DNA of 62,737 bases from Cytophagaceae bacterium (GTDB lineage: Bacteria > Bacteroidota > Bacteroidia > Cytophagales > UBA9547), in NCBI GenBank assembly GCA_027488865.1, contig JAIYAU010000005.1, forward strand, positions 1 through 62,737, read 5' to 3'. Positions 45,575 through 55,466 of this stretch are shown one piece after another. A program made the position numbers and the translations under genes. The notes under the pieces were generated by a model. The model ran no database searches. It saw only the letters and a list, made by a program, of their open reading frames with translations, and had not been told where the DNA came from. The stretch's first letter is position 1. Every line of letters starts with the position of its first letter.

Positions 45575-46570
45575 ATGTTTTCTTCTGCTATAAAAGGTGT
45601 TGGTCACTATGTGCCAAGCCGAGTGATTACCAATGAATACCTTACCCAATTTATGGACACTTCTCATGACTGGATCGTAGAACGTACAGGTATTCATGAG
45701 AGAAGATTTTTTACAGAAGGCGTTGATACTGTATCTAATATGGGTACTAAAGCTGCCCAAATGGCCTGTGAACGAGCCAACATAACAATAGATCAAATTG
45801 ACTTAATTATATTTGCAACCTTGAGCCCTGACTATTTTTTCCCTGGGCCAGGGGTTTTAGTACAAAGAGAACTAAAACTCAAAAATATTCCAGCGTTAGA
45901 TATTAGACAACAATGTGCAGGATTTCTTTATGGCTTGTCCATTGCCGATCAATATATCAAAACTGGTTTATATAAAACTGTGTTGTTAATTGGGAGCGAA
46001 ATTCAATCAAATATGATGGAATTGAGCAATAGAGGTAGAAATACTGCCGTAATATTTGGAGATGGTGCTGGTGCATTGGTAATACAACGTGCTGAGGATG
46101 AATCAAAAGTATTATCTACCCATGTATATGCGGACGGTACAAATGCTGAGGAACTCTACATGCCTAACCCAGGAAGCTCTAGAGCTACAAGATTAACAAA
46201 TGAAATGCTAACTGATGGCAGTTTGTTACCAGTAATGAACGGGCAAGCTGTTTTTAAAGAAGCCACCACAAAAATGCCAGCTGCTGTTTTAGAAGCCCTT
46301 GAGCACAATGGTTTTACCACAGAAGACTTAGACCTGTTGATTCCACATCAGGCGAATTTAAGAATTGCCCAAATGGTACAAAAACAATTAGGGTTACGTA
46401 ACGATCAAGTATTTAATAATATCCAAAAATACGGAAATACTACAGCTGCTTCCATACCGATAGCCTTGAGCGAAGCTTGGGAGCAAGGTTTGGTTAAAAA
46501 AGGTGGATTAATTGCCTTTACTGCATTTGGAAGTGGATTTGTTTGGGGAAGTGCTTTGGTGAGATTTTAG
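45575..46570 (+). CDS. fabH: 3-oxoacyl-[acyl-carrier-protein] synthase III
   Basis: FabH starts fatty-acid elongation by condensing acetyl-CoA (or a branched acyl-CoA) with malonyl-ACP. The catalytic triad is complete: C114 in DIRQQCAGF, H258 in LLIPHQANLRI and N288 in QKYGNTTAAS. The 331-residue length and the opening MFSSAIKGVGHYVP fit the family. The gene stands alone without plsX or rpmF beside it, so a second FabH may exist elsewhere and this one may serve a specialised pathway. It converges on the VCBS-protein gene. Confidence 0.93.
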   Translation: MFSSAIKGVGHYVPSRVITNEYLTQFMDTSHDWIVERTGIHERRFFTEGVDTVSNMGTKAAQMACERANITIDQIDLIIFATLSPDYFFPGPGVLVQRELKLKNIPALDIRQQCAGFLYGLSIADQYIKTGLYKTVLLIGSEIQSNMMELSNRGRNTAVIFGDGAGALVIQRAEDESKVLSTHVYADGTNAEELYMPNPGSSRATRLTNEMLTDGSLLPVMNGQAVFKEATTKMPAAVLEALEHNGFTTEDLDLLIPHQANLRIAQMVQKQLGLRNDQVFNNIQKYGNTTAASIPIALSEAWEQGLVKKGGLIAFTAFGSGFVWGSALVRF

Positions 46571-46750
46571 TTACCCAAAAGGGTGGATTCTAAAAGATTG
46601 ACTGATAAATTGTCAAAATAGTTAATAAACATTAGAAACATTTGCAAATCGGAAAAATTGAGAAGAATTTTTGCTACAAAAAACAAGGTTAAATAAGAAA
46701 TAGCTGTAAATAAAATAATAAACAAGAGGTTACCTTTATTGCGGACTCTG

Positions 46751-46775
46751 GGTTTTAAAAGGTAATTTTAAAACC
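46751..46775. terminator. Hairpin between fabH and the VCBS-protein gene
   Basis: A perfect 10-bp AT-rich stem (ggttttaaaa with ttttaaaacc) closes a ggtaa loop just past the stop of the minus-strand gene. It is a plausible convergent terminator but has low GC content. Confidence 0.5.
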
Positions 46776-46790
46776 AATTAGTACCTTAAA

Positions 46791-48968
46791 CTATTCTTTT
46801 ATCAGTTTAAAACTTTGATATTCGCCTCTGGAATAGATTTTAAGAATATAAAGTCCTTTGGCTAACTGGCTTGTATTTATTTGCGACCATTGACTTTGAG
46901 CATTCTCAAAATAATGTGAAGATATGTATTGCCCCATCATATTAAAAAAGTCTACACCAAATTCCTGATTGGACGATAAATTTAATAGATTGGAAACTGG
47001 GTTATTAAGTAGTGAAATCTGCCATTTTGATGGTAGATCTAAATTTTTTTCACTTAATAAAAGCCACAATCCTCCTGTGTTACCACCTACCATAATATCA
47101 GGGATTTTATCACTGTTAAGATCTCCAGTTGATATTAACATTCTTTCAGCAAACGTAAAATCACCCATTTTTTTATTTAATTCATTATATATCAGACTGC
47201 TATCTGCTTTATCAAATTTAGTTTTTTGTTTGTAATTGGTTACTAATCTAATTTGTCCTGTATTGTCCCCATAAATTAAATCCTGTTGGCCATCCAAGTT
47301 AAAGTCATTAATTTGGCAGACAAGATATTTTTTAAAAGGATTTGAAACCAAGCCTCCTAAACCGTTGGTTTTTAAACTATAATTCTCGTTATTGTTTTCA
47401 TAAGTGAGCAAGGCGCCGTTTACTTTACCTATTAACACATCCATATCCCCATCTCCGTCCTCATCCAATACAAACGGCACATCTTCAATATTAATTGGAA
47501 CATCTATGGTGTCAATAGCTGTAAAATCGAAGTTAAACTTGTCGTTGTTTTTATTGGTTATTTGGACGAGTTGGGTTTTATTTAATTGGTTGTAATTAGT
47601 GGTGGTTAATAATAAATCTAAAGTGCCATTACGATCGAAATCTATAAATTGGGGAATAAGATTACTCATTTTATAGTTCGCCAACCCAAGAAAATCTTGA
47701 GTTTCTAGGGTAAAACTTGCGGTAGTTTTGGTGCCTATATTTTTATAGAGATGCAAGGTAGCTGCATAAGTGGAATCATTAATTTTTGTGCCTTTGTTTC
47801 CAACTATCAAATCTAAATCACCATCAAAATCATAATCTACTAATGTGGGTGCTGCATTTTCACCCAAGTCAATATTGGTATTTTGGATATAATTTTTGGA
47901 GAGTTGAACGTATTGTGCTGTGCTGTTTTGAGCAGTATTTCTATAAAGCCAATTTGTGTTTCTTGTATCAATAAGCCTTGAAGCATTATTTGCACTTTGA
48001 GGAGTTACTAACAGATCTTTTTTGCCATCGGCATTTAGATCTAGCCAAAAAGCACTGGGGAATACATAAAAATTGGCTGGCAGGGCATTAGGGTAGCCAT
48101 AAGTTGCTGATTTATATTTAGGTATTAGCTTATCGCCCACATTTTGCAAATAACTAATTTTTAAACATTCGCCTTTTGAAATTAGCAAATCTTTATCGCC
48201 ATCACCATCTGGGTCAAAGGCCAAAATACTACTTGAGCCCACGTGTTGGGTGCGATTAAGACCGATTTTTGCTGTTTGGCAAATTAAACCAAAATTAAAT
48301 GAGCCACAATTAAGCTCTTCTAAACCTCCAAAGCAATTATCAACAAGTTTAAAAATAAGGCTATCCGCATGTCCATAAATGTCAATGGATTGATTTTTGT
48401 AAAACTCAATTTTGCTGCCAGTAAAAGCATTAAAGGATAAAATGTCCATATCTCCATCACCATCAATATCTGACAGCGCGGGTAGGTCGGTACTATTTAC
48501 AAGGATATTGGTTAGTTGGCTGCCTATTTCTGCCAAAATGGGATCTTTAATCAACATCCAATTTGGGAAATCCCCAACAGTGGTATTTTTATAAGTTTTA
48601 ATACCAAAAACAGTGTTACAGAACAGATCGGGTTTATTGTCTAGATCATAATCGTATAATAACGCCCAGTTTTCGACTCCACGAGGGAAAAACCACTCAT
48701 ATTGCGGAGCATAATTATATACAATTTCACCTGAAACCTTAGTAGCCAAGTAGGTGAAAAATTTATTACCAATTCGATCAAATGCCACAAGGTCTATAAA
48801 ATCATCGTTGTTTAAATGCATTTGTGAAAATTGAGGTGCATTAAATCCTCCAGAGAAAGGGTTCTGCAATGAATCTACAGAAACTTGTGAAAGTTTATAA
48901 CTTGGCAAAGACTGCGCGAACAGCTGGTTAAAAAATAGGAATACGACAATTAAATATAACTTATTCAA
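46791..48968 (-). CDS. FG-GAP/VCBS-repeat protein with T9SS sorting domain
   Basis: The start is TTG, followed by a good signal peptide (MNKLYLIVVFLFFNQLFAQ). The body carries about ten calcium-binding loops of the DxDxDG type, for example DIDGDGDMDIL, DPDGDGDKDLL, DYDFDGDLDLI, DFDRNGTLDLL and DEDGDGDMDVL. They are spaced as in an integrin-like beta-propeller. The final 75 or so residues form a type A sorting domain (NNPVSNLLNLSSN through YILKIYSRGEYQSFKLIKE), so the protein is a T9SS substrate. Similar surface proteins act in adhesion, but the ligand is unknown. It has 725 residues and a monocistronic position. Confidence 0.85.
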   Translation of the reverse strand: MNKLYLIVVFLFFNQLFAQSLPSYKLSQVSVDSLQNPFSGGFNAPQFSQMHLNNDDFIDLVAFDRIGNKFFTYLATKVSGEIVYNYAPQYEWFFPRGVENWALLYDYDLDNKPDLFCNTVFGIKTYKNTTVGDFPNWMLIKDPILAEIGSQLTNILVNSTDLPALSDIDGDGDMDILSFNAFTGSKIEFYKNQSIDIYGHADSLIFKLVDNCFGGLEELNCGSFNFGLICQTAKIGLNRTQHVGSSSILAFDPDGDGDKDLLISKGECLKISYLQNVGDKLIPKYKSATYGYPNALPANFYVFPSAFWLDLNADGKKDLLVTPQSANNASRLIDTRNTNWLYRNTAQNSTAQYVQLSKNYIQNTNIDLGENAAPTLVDYDFDGDLDLIVGNKGTKINDSTYAATLHLYKNIGTKTTASFTLETQDFLGLANYKMSNLIPQFIDFDRNGTLDLLLTTTNYNQLNKTQLVQITNKNNDKFNFDFTAIDTIDVPINIEDVPFVLDEDGDGDMDVLIGKVNGALLTYENNNENYSLKTNGLGGLVSNPFKKYLVCQINDFNLDGQQDLIYGDNTGQIRLVTNYKQKTKFDKADSSLIYNELNKKMGDFTFAERMLISTGDLNSDKIPDIMVGGNTGGLWLLLSEKNLDLPSKWQISLLNNPVSNLLNLSSNQEFGVDFFNMMGQYISSHYFENAQSQWSQINTSQLAKGLYILKIYSRGEYQSFKLIKE

Positions 48969-49123
48969 GCAGGAGTAGTTTGTACAAAATTACAAAATTG
49001 AATGTCTATATTAATTATAAATGTACTTAAATTGTTGATGTGTTTTAATCAGTTACCATTAGGTACATAAATTTTTAATATAGGTTGTTAAAGAATTAAA
49101 TAGTTGAACACTTAACTGACGAA

Positions 49124-50302
49124 TTACATCCGATGTAATACCAATGCAGAAGCACCTCCTCCACCATTACAAATAGATGCTACACCAATTGATGCATTAT
49201 GTTGGGACAATACCGAAATTAAAGTTGTAACAATACGTGCTCCTGAACAGCCCAGTGGATGTCCAAGTGAAACTGCTCCTCCCCATACATTGACTTTATT
49301 TGTACCTAGGCCAAGCAGCTGATTATTTGCAATGGATACTACCGAAAAAGCTTCGTTTATTTCAAAATAATCTACATTATCCAGCGACAATTCAGCTAAA
49401 TTTAACGCCTTTTGTATCGCCAAAGTAGGGGAGGTGGTAAATTTAATCGGTGCTTGTGCAGCATCGGCAAATGAAAGTATTTTGGCCAATGGTTTAATAC
49501 CCAATTCTTCCGCTTTTTCTTTACTCATTAAAACAAGAGCAGCAGCGCCATCATTTATGGTTGAGGCATTTGCCGCGGTGATGGTGCCATCTTGTTGAAA
49601 AACAGGTTTTAAATCAGGTATTTTGGCAAAATTTACATTTTTATATTCTTCGTCTTCGGTTATCCAACCTATTGTTCTTCCTTTTTGTATAACTTCCACT
49701 GGCACAATTTCTTGAACAAAGGCACCGTCTAAGGTGGCTTTGGCCGACCTTTGATAAGATTCCATAGCGAACTCATCTTGCATTTGCCTGGTTATTTTCA
49801 TTTCTTTCGCTGTTTGTTCAGCCGCATTGCCCATATGGATGTCATTATAAACATCCCATAGCCCGTCTTTAATCAGTCCGTCTGTGAGTTGTCCATGCCC
49901 AAGTTTATATCCAAATCTTGCCTTTTCTAAATAATAAGGAACGTTTGACATACTTTCCATTCCTCCTGCCACAACTATGTTGGCGTGGCCACTCATGATG
50001 GTCTGCGCACCTAGCATTATAGCTTTGGTGCCTGATGCACATACTTTATTCACAGTAGTGCAGATGACTTGCTCACCTAGTCCAGCAAAAAGAGCGGCTT
50101 GACGTGCAGGTGCTTGCCCAAGATTAGCGGAAATGACATTTCCCATAAAAACTTCATCCACCAAAAGAGGGTCTAATTCAATTTGTGATAATGCAGCTTT
50201 AATTGCCAAACTACCTAGTTGGGTAGCACTAAATGTGCTCAATGCTCCTTGAAAACTACCAATTGGAGTTCGTTTTGCAGCAACTATATATACTTCTTTC
50301 AT
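49124..50302 (-). CDS. Acetyl-CoA C-acyltransferase (thiolase)
   Basis: The 392-residue thiolase has the acyl-accepting C88 in VNKVCASGTKA. The GHPLGCSG motif supplies the catalytic histidine, and a second cysteine lies in SICNGGGGAS near the C-terminus. It starts MKEVYIVAAKRTPIGSFQG. Such enzymes either condense two acetyl-CoA (biosynthetic) or cleave 3-ketoacyl-CoA (degradative); the sequence alone does not decide. The gene follows the BatC-like gene by 26 bases on the same strand. No beta-oxidation partner lies next to it. Confidence 0.95.
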   Translation of the reverse strand: MKEVYIVAAKRTPIGSFQGALSTFSATQLGSLAIKAALSQIELDPLLVDEVFMGNVISANLGQAPARQAALFAGLGEQVICTTVNKVCASGTKAIMLGAQTIMSGHANIVVAGGMESMSNVPYYLEKARFGYKLGHGQLTDGLIKDGLWDVYNDIHMGNAAEQTAKEMKITRQMQDEFAMESYQRSAKATLDGAFVQEIVPVEVIQKGRTIGWITEDEEYKNVNFAKIPDLKPVFQQDGTITAANASTINDGAAALVLMSKEKAEELGIKPLAKILSFADAAQAPIKFTTSPTLAIQKALNLAELSLDNVDYFEINEAFSVVSIANNQLLGLGTNKVNVWGGAVSLGHPLGCSGARIVTTLISVLSQHNASIGVASICNGGGGASALVLHRM

Positions 50303-50328
50303 AGGATAACATTCACAAAATTAGATTT

Positions 50329-51375
50329 TTACCAATCGGGCTTGTTTTTATTTTTCTTGGTTTTCGGGGAAGGTGTATTAGCCCGTTTTAATTGCTGTAA
50401 ATATTGCACTTCATTGTTTTTCATTGCATCTAATAACATATTTGCTTTGTCAGCCGAAAGATTCATCTGTTGTAATCTTTCTGGATTAACTTGCATTCGT
50501 TCTGCTCCCTTTTTTCCTTTCCCTGATTTTTGTCCCGTTTCTGTTTCAGCTGCTCCTTGCTTATCACCATCTTTATCCCCTTGTTGCTTTCCAGATTGTT
50601 CTTTCTCCTTTTCCTTCTCTTGTCCTCCCTTTCCTTTTTCTCCAGATTTTTTAGGGCTATCTGCTTTGTTATCAGCATCCCTTTTATTATTTTGGCCTTT
50701 ATCACCTGATTTATTTACACCTTCACCATCTTTTTTGTTATCGTTATTTGAGTCACCTTTACTATTTCCGTTAGATTCTTTCTTGTCCTGTTTTCCTCCT
50801 TTATCACTTTGACTTTGTTGTTGGTCGTCATTGGAATTTTTCTTGTTATCACCTTTTCCTTTTTGATTTTGGTCCTGCTTTTTATCTCCGTTTTTATCAG
50901 CATTTTTATCTTTATTTTGATTATTTGGCTGATTTTTAGCACTTGGATTTTGTTGCAAGCGCTTTAAAAGCTCATAGTTAAATCTTGCCTCTTCGTTATT
51001 AGGATTATATTTTAAGGCTGTTTTCATGAAGCTAATACCCTCCTCAATTTGTCCAGCGTTGGCTTTGGTTACCCCAAGTTGCTGGCTAGCAATCGAGGCA
51101 ATTTCCAGATCTTTGGCACTAAGTAACTTGTTATATTGAAAATTAGATGATGTGGTATCGTTAAGTTTATAATATGCGTGGGCAAGATTAAGCCTTATAT
51201 TTTCATCATTGAGACCTAAGGTATCTAACAGATAAGTATATTTTGATATTGCCTTTTGATAGTCTTTATTATTAAAAGCTTTTTGAGCTTCTTTTTTATA
51301 CTCATTACTTTTGGCGATTTTGTCTATGCCTCCTGGCAAAAAAAGCAGAATAAATAAGAATACAATTGATTTCAT
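50329..51375 (-). CDS. BatC-like TPR protein with Lys/Asp/Gln-rich low-complexity region
   Basis: The 348-residue protein has a signal peptide (FLFILLFLPGGI) and about three TPR units at 25-130 (YKKEAQKAFNNKDYQKAISK, EEGISFMKTALKYNPNNEEARFNYE). A long hydrophilic region rich in Lys, Asp, Asn, Gln and Gly follows at about 145-285. The C-terminus contains LSADKANMLLDAMKNNEVQYLQQL and ends KPDW, as in BatC of the Bacteroidota Bat (aerotolerance) operons. The usual batA, batB and batD partners are not adjacent; instead the flanks are the thiolase gene (26 bases) and the hybrid kinase gene (about 40 bases). A 197-codon antisense frame here is a compositional shadow. Confidence 0.78.
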   Translation of the reverse strand: MKSIVFLFILLFLPGGIDKIAKSNEYKKEAQKAFNNKDYQKAISKYTYLLDTLGLNDENIRLNLAHAYYKLNDTTSSNFQYNKLLSAKDLEIASIASQQLGVTKANAGQIEEGISFMKTALKYNPNNEEARFNYELLKRLQQNPSAKNQPNNQNKDKNADKNGDKKQDQNQKGKGDNKKNSNDDQQQSQSDKGGKQDKKESNGNSKGDSNNDNKKDGEGVNKSGDKGQNNKRDADNKADSPKKSGEKGKGGQEKEKEKEQSGKQQGDKDGDKQGAAETETGQKSGKGKKGAERMQVNPERLQQMNLSADKANMLLDAMKNNEVQYLQQLKRANTPSPKTKKNKNKPDW

Positions 51376-51415
51376 GTTTTAAAAATTAACATACAAAAAT
51401 AACAAAAAGAATACT

Positions 51416-53707
51416 TTAATGACCATCTACTGGAATATTTAATGCAAGTGCAATTTGGTTATAAAGATCTATGGCTGAGTAAGGCTTAGAAAGATATCCA
51501 TTCATGCCGCTTTTTAAATATTTGGCACTATCACCCTTCATGGCGTTGGCAGTGATTGCTATAATGGGCACTTGAGCCTTTTCTAATTGGTCACAATTCC
51601 TAATCATATAGGTGATTTCCTCGCCACTCATGTCTGGAAGCTGAATATCCATTAAAATTACGTCATACACATTATTTAATGCAAAAGATATTGCTTTGTC
51701 GCCACTTTCTGCAAGATCATATTTAGCATAGCATTTATCCAATAAATGTTTAGCTATCATTTGATTGACAAGATTATCCTCGACTATTAGAATTCTTAAA
51801 TCCTTAAAATGTGCCAAACTCGGATGTTTAACATCTTCTTTTTTGTATAAAAATTCTTGAGCTTTTTTATAGTTTAGTTGAAACGAAAAAAGGCTTCCTT
51901 TATTTAATTCGCTTGATACACTAATAGTACCATTTTGAGCCTCAACCAGTTTTTTTACAATCGATAACCCTAAACCCGTGCCACCATATAAACGGCCATG
52001 GCTATCATCGGCTTGGGTGTAAGCTTCAAAAATTGTAGACAGCAAGTCATCAGTAATACCAATGCCGGAATCTTGCACCGCAAAATTCAATTTATAACAA
52101 TTATCCTCAAAATTCAATGTGATTTTTACCCTGATAATGCCTTCTGAAGTAAACTTAATTGCATTGTTTACCAAATTAGTTATTATTTGAGTCAATCTAT
52201 GAGGGTCTCCAATCAACCTAATCTCAGAGGAGACATTTTTCAGTAATTCGAAATCCAGTTTTTTTTCTCTTATTTTTATAATTAATGGTTGTAATGCTTT
52301 ATCAATAGTGTGAAAAAGATCAAAAGATATGCTTTCAATGGTGAATTGTCCAGCCTCCATTTTAGCAATATCCAGAATGTCATTTACCAAAAACAGCAAA
52401 CTTTCAGCAGATTTATCTATCATTCGGGTATACTTCTTCTGCAAATCTGTGTTAATTGTTTCTTTTAGTAAATTGTTGACTCCTAATACGCCGTGAAGGG
52501 GAGTTCTAAGTTCGTGACTGACATTGGCTAGAAACTGCTCTCTGGTTTTTAATGCATTTTCTGCCAAAATTTTAGCCTTCTTAAGTTCCTTTTCAACTAA
52601 AATCCTATCAGAAATATCTTGAGCGGATCCTACCACATACGATATACCTTCTTCTTTTACCAAATAATTTTTATAAACCCAATACATGATGTTTCGACTT
52701 CTACCCACTACTCGCATTACGCCACTAGCTTCTCCGTTTTGCTTGATATTAGCAATGTATTGCTGAAATGCCCCCAAATCCTTGTTATCAAATAAAATTG
52801 ATAAACTTTTATCTACAAGTTCACGCTCATGGTCATACCCAAGTGCCTTAAGTGATGCAGGATTTACGCTTAAGATTTTTCCATGAATATCATGTGTGCA
52901 AATAAGTGCCTGAGTGTGTTTAATAAAATCGAAATAACGCTTTTGAGAGGCACTTATTAACTGTTCAGTACTTATATTTCGTATTATTTCTAATTGTATT
53001 ATAAAGTAAGCGAGGGAGTGTTCGTGTTTTATTGGCGTTATGCGCAAATTCGCCTTGTAAACTTGCCCAGATTTTGAATTAATAGTAGTTATGTTTTGAT
53101 AAATCCCATTTACTAGTTTAGGTAAGGTGTGCTGTAGAAACTCGTACTTTTGATTGGGATCTAGCCAGCATAACCCGTCGTTTTGTCCATCTATTGAATG
53201 AATATCAAAACCATAAAATTCTGCAGCCCTAGTATTGAAATTAATAACTTCAAATCTGCTTGAGGTTATAATAATTACATCCTTGGTATTTAAAAGAAGT
53301 GTTTCTAATAATACGGTTTCAGGCTGAGTCGGAACAATGTTTGTTTCAATAAAAACCAACCAACTTGAGCTATTTAGAACCGGATAAAACACAAAATCTC
53401 CTTGGAAATACTCGTTCTTTTGGGGTAATAATTTACCTGATAACCTAAATGAATCGTTTAATTGAATTAAATTTTTTAATGATGAATTAAAGGCTTCTGT
53501 TTCTATTTGCAATGTTGAGGTTAATTCTAAGGCAACATTATTTAACTTTAAGAACGATTCAGCGGATGAATTTAAATTCAGTATGTTTAGGTGGTCATTT
53601 ACTACAATAACGGGCAACAATAGCCCATCATACCACTGCAATACATTGGTGACAAATTCTTGAGCTAAAATATTGGAATAAAATGAAGAATTAAATAGCG
53701 TTTTCAA
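51416..53707 (-). CDS. Cytoplasmic hybrid sensor histidine kinase
   Basis: No membrane helix is seen in the 763 residues. Three PAS-like domains span about 20-125, 130-245 and 258-372. The HisKA domain has phosphoacceptor H398 in FLANVSHELRTPL, and the ATPase domain shows NLVNNAIKFTSEG and GTGLGLSIVKK. The C-terminal receiver (about 636-760) has phosphoacceptor D687 in VILMDIQLPD and ends before a short tail. The start is TTG at 53707, since an in-frame stop precedes it and no ATG fits. It is followed by the BatC-like and thiolase genes on the same strand. It needs a partner phosphotransfer protein encoded elsewhere; signal unknown. Confidence 0.92.
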   Translation of the reverse strand: MKTLFNSSFYSNILAQEFVTNVLQWYDGLLLPVIVVNDHLNILNLNSSAESFLKLNNVALELTSTLQIETEAFNSSLKNLIQLNDSFRLSGKLLPQKNEYFQGDFVFYPVLNSSSWLVFIETNIVPTQPETVLLETLLLNTKDVIIITSSRFEVINFNTRAAEFYGFDIHSIDGQNDGLCWLDPNQKYEFLQHTLPKLVNGIYQNITTINSKSGQVYKANLRITPIKHEHSLAYFIIQLEIIRNISTEQLISASQKRYFDFIKHTQALICTHDIHGKILSVNPASLKALGYDHERELVDKSLSILFDNKDLGAFQQYIANIKQNGEASGVMRVVGRSRNIMYWVYKNYLVKEEGISYVVGSAQDISDRILVEKELKKAKILAENALKTREQFLANVSHELRTPLHGVLGVNNLLKETINTDLQKKYTRMIDKSAESLLFLVNDILDIAKMEAGQFTIESISFDLFHTIDKALQPLIIKIREKKLDFELLKNVSSEIRLIGDPHRLTQIITNLVNNAIKFTSEGIIRVKITLNFEDNCYKLNFAVQDSGIGITDDLLSTIFEAYTQADDSHGRLYGGTGLGLSIVKKLVEAQNGTISVSSELNKGSLFSFQLNYKKAQEFLYKKEDVKHPSLAHFKDLRILIVEDNLVNQMIAKHLLDKCYAKYDLAESGDKAISFALNNVYDVILMDIQLPDMSGEEITYMIRNCDQLEKAQVPIIAITANAMKGDSAKYLKSGMNGYLSKPYSAIDLYNQIALALNIPVDGH

Positions 53708-53867
53708 AAAAAAGGAATTTTAGTTTGTACTAGACACTAGTTTGTTATAAACTTAAGACTAAATACGTTATAATATCGGTAAGGTTAATGATTATTTGGG
53801 CTTAAAGTATGCACGGAATAATTTTTGTTTGGCTTATAAATAATAGAACATTAGAAATGGTAATATT

Positions 53868-53899
53868 TTTGGTAGGTTCAAAAAATTTATGTACATTTG
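53868..53899 (+). promoter_or_regulatory. Promoter of tRNA-Arg
   Basis: TTTG at 53868-53871, a 20-base spacer, and TACATTTG at 53892-53899 match the Bacteroidota consensus. The mature tRNA begins 30 bases after the -7 element, leaving a short 5' leader. Confidence 0.65.
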
Positions 53900-53928
53900 C
53901 ACTCCTTTTAAATAAATCCAACAAATTT

Positions 53929-54002
<74 letters not shown>

Positions 54003-54008
54003 CTTAAG

Positions 54009-54039
54009 AGCCCTCGTAAATAAGAACGAGGGCTTTTTT
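54009..54039 (+). terminator. Intrinsic terminator after tRNA-Arg
   Basis: A 9-bp stem (agccctcgt with acgagggct), an 8-base loop and a run of six T form a classic terminator immediately after the tRNA. It should separate the tRNA from the downstream S1-protein gene. Confidence 0.85.
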
Positions 54040-54100
54040 GTTATTATCAAAACGGGTATATTGGTGATTGCTACTACCCCAAGGCTATTATTATTTTCTT

Positions 54101-54946
54101 ATGATTGAGATTGGCAAAAAATGTAAACTTAAAGTGATCAAGAAGGTAGATTTCGGAGTTTATCTCGATGGCGAAGATTTAGGTGAAATATTGTTACCAA
54201 ATCGATCTATGTTGTCTACCTTTAAAGAAGGTGATTTTCTAGAGGTATTTTTGTATCTCGACTCTGAGGATAGACTTATTGCAAGTATGCAAATGCCACT
54301 TGCTGAGGTGGGTGATTTTGCATTTTTACAAGTAGTATCTGTTTCAGGTGCTGGCGCATTTTTAGACTGGGGTTTGCCCAAAGATCTGTTAGTGCCATTT
54401 AGAGAACAAAAAAGACCGCTTGAAGAAGGTAAAAAATACCTAATTTACATCTATATAGACGAAACTAGCCAGCGAATAGTAGCAACTACCAAAATCGAAC
54501 GTTATCTAGCTGAAAATTGCGACGAGTTTCAAAGAGGGGATAAGGTAGATTTAATTATTGCCAATAAGACAGATCTTGGGTATTCTGCTATTGTAAATAA
54601 TAAGTACTTAGGTGTAATCTACCACTCCGAAATTTATAAACCCCTTTTTATTGGTAATAAACACGCCGGTTACATTTTAAAAGTACGTGAAGACAAAAAA
54701 CTTGATTTAACCTTGTTGCCTATTGGCTATGAAAAAATAGAAGAAGGTGCGCAACAAATTTTAGACTACCTACTAAAAAAGGGAGGATTTATTGAACTCA
54801 ATGACGAAAGTCCAGCGGAGCTAATCAATCATTATTTAGGAATGAGCAAAAAAACTTTCAAAAAGGGAGTAGGTAATTTGTACAAGCAAAAATTAATAGA
54901 GCTTGAACCAAATGGTATAAGACTTAAACAAAATATTAATAATTAA
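54101..54946 (+). CDS. CvfB-like S1 RNA-binding protein
   Basis: The protein of 281 residues starts with a short S1-type domain (KKCKLKVIKKVDFGVYLDG) and continues with two further S1-like segments (VVSVSGAGAFLDWGLPKDLLVP, DKVDLIIANKTDLGYSAIVNN). A winged-helix end (ILDYLLKKGGFIELNDESP, KKTFKKGVGNLYKQKLI) closes it. This order matches CvfB/YitL, an RNA-binding regulator first described in staphylococci. The frame is open to a TTG at 54068, but the ATG at 54101 gives the family N-terminus. It stands alone downstream of the tRNA terminator. Confidence 0.88.
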   Translation: MIEIGKKCKLKVIKKVDFGVYLDGEDLGEILLPNRSMLSTFKEGDFLEVFLYLDSEDRLIASMQMPLAEVGDFAFLQVVSVSGAGAFLDWGLPKDLLVPFREQKRPLEEGKKYLIYIYIDETSQRIVATTKIERYLAENCDEFQRGDKVDLIIANKTDLGYSAIVNNKYLGVIYHSEIYKPLFIGNKHAGYILKVREDKKLDLTLLPIGYEKIEEGAQQILDYLLKKGGFIELNDESPAELINHYLGMSKKTFKKGVGNLYKQKLIELEPNGIRLKQNINN

Positions 54947-55073
54947 AACTCAAATAACTACCTGATTGGAATTGAATTATATGATTAATACACCAACTTG
55001 ATACTTTTTTTAATAAAATTTCCCAACTTTTGCCAAATCGAGGCGTAAAAATCAAAAGTTAAACAAATCGTAT

Positions 55074-55466
55074 ATGCAAACTTGGAATGTCGAAGATTTT
55101 ATCACCTACCTTTATCTCATAGTTGCTGATTCGGATTTTGACACCAACACTACTGAAGTAGATATGGTGAAAAAAAGAGTCGGTAAATTAGTGTTACTTC
55201 ATTTTGGTAACAAAAATTACGATTATGATAATAGTATTATTAAAATCAAAGGAACGTTAGGAAATAGTATTATTAGTAGAAGTGAGATTATTAAAACTAT
55301 GGTAGACAAGTTTAAACTCCCAAGTGATATAAAAGCGGATATTTTAAGTGACCTTTCCGATCTTGCCTTGTCAGACGACAACGTTACTGCTACAGAACAC
55401 GAAACCATAGGATACATAAAACAACTTTTGTTAATTCCAAAAACAGTAGAAAGCCTAAGAATTTAA
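55074..55466 (+). CDS. Small TerB-like protein
   Basis: The 130-residue helical protein contains YLYLIVADSDFDTNTTEVDMV near the N-terminus and LALSDDNVTATEHETIGYI near the C-terminus. Both resemble the paired acidic turns of the TerB (tellurite-resistance-associated) fold. No signal peptide or membrane helix is present. It lies between the S1-protein gene and thrA without other ter genes. The TerB reading is a fold-level guess; function unknown. Confidence 0.55.
   Translation: MQTWNVEDFITYLYLIVADSDFDTNTTEVDMVKKRVGKLVLLHFGNKNYDYDNSIIKIKGTLGNSIISRSEIIKTMVDKFKLPSDIKADILSDLSDLALSDDNVTATEHETIGYIKQLLLIPKTVESLRI

Noticed and set aside
50219-50812. A 197-codon plus-strand frame rich in Phe, Ser and Pro opposite the BatC-like gene.
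   Set aside because: It is the antisense image of the Lys/Asp/Gln-rich low-complexity tract. It has no start signal and its composition is the predicted mirror of the sense strand.
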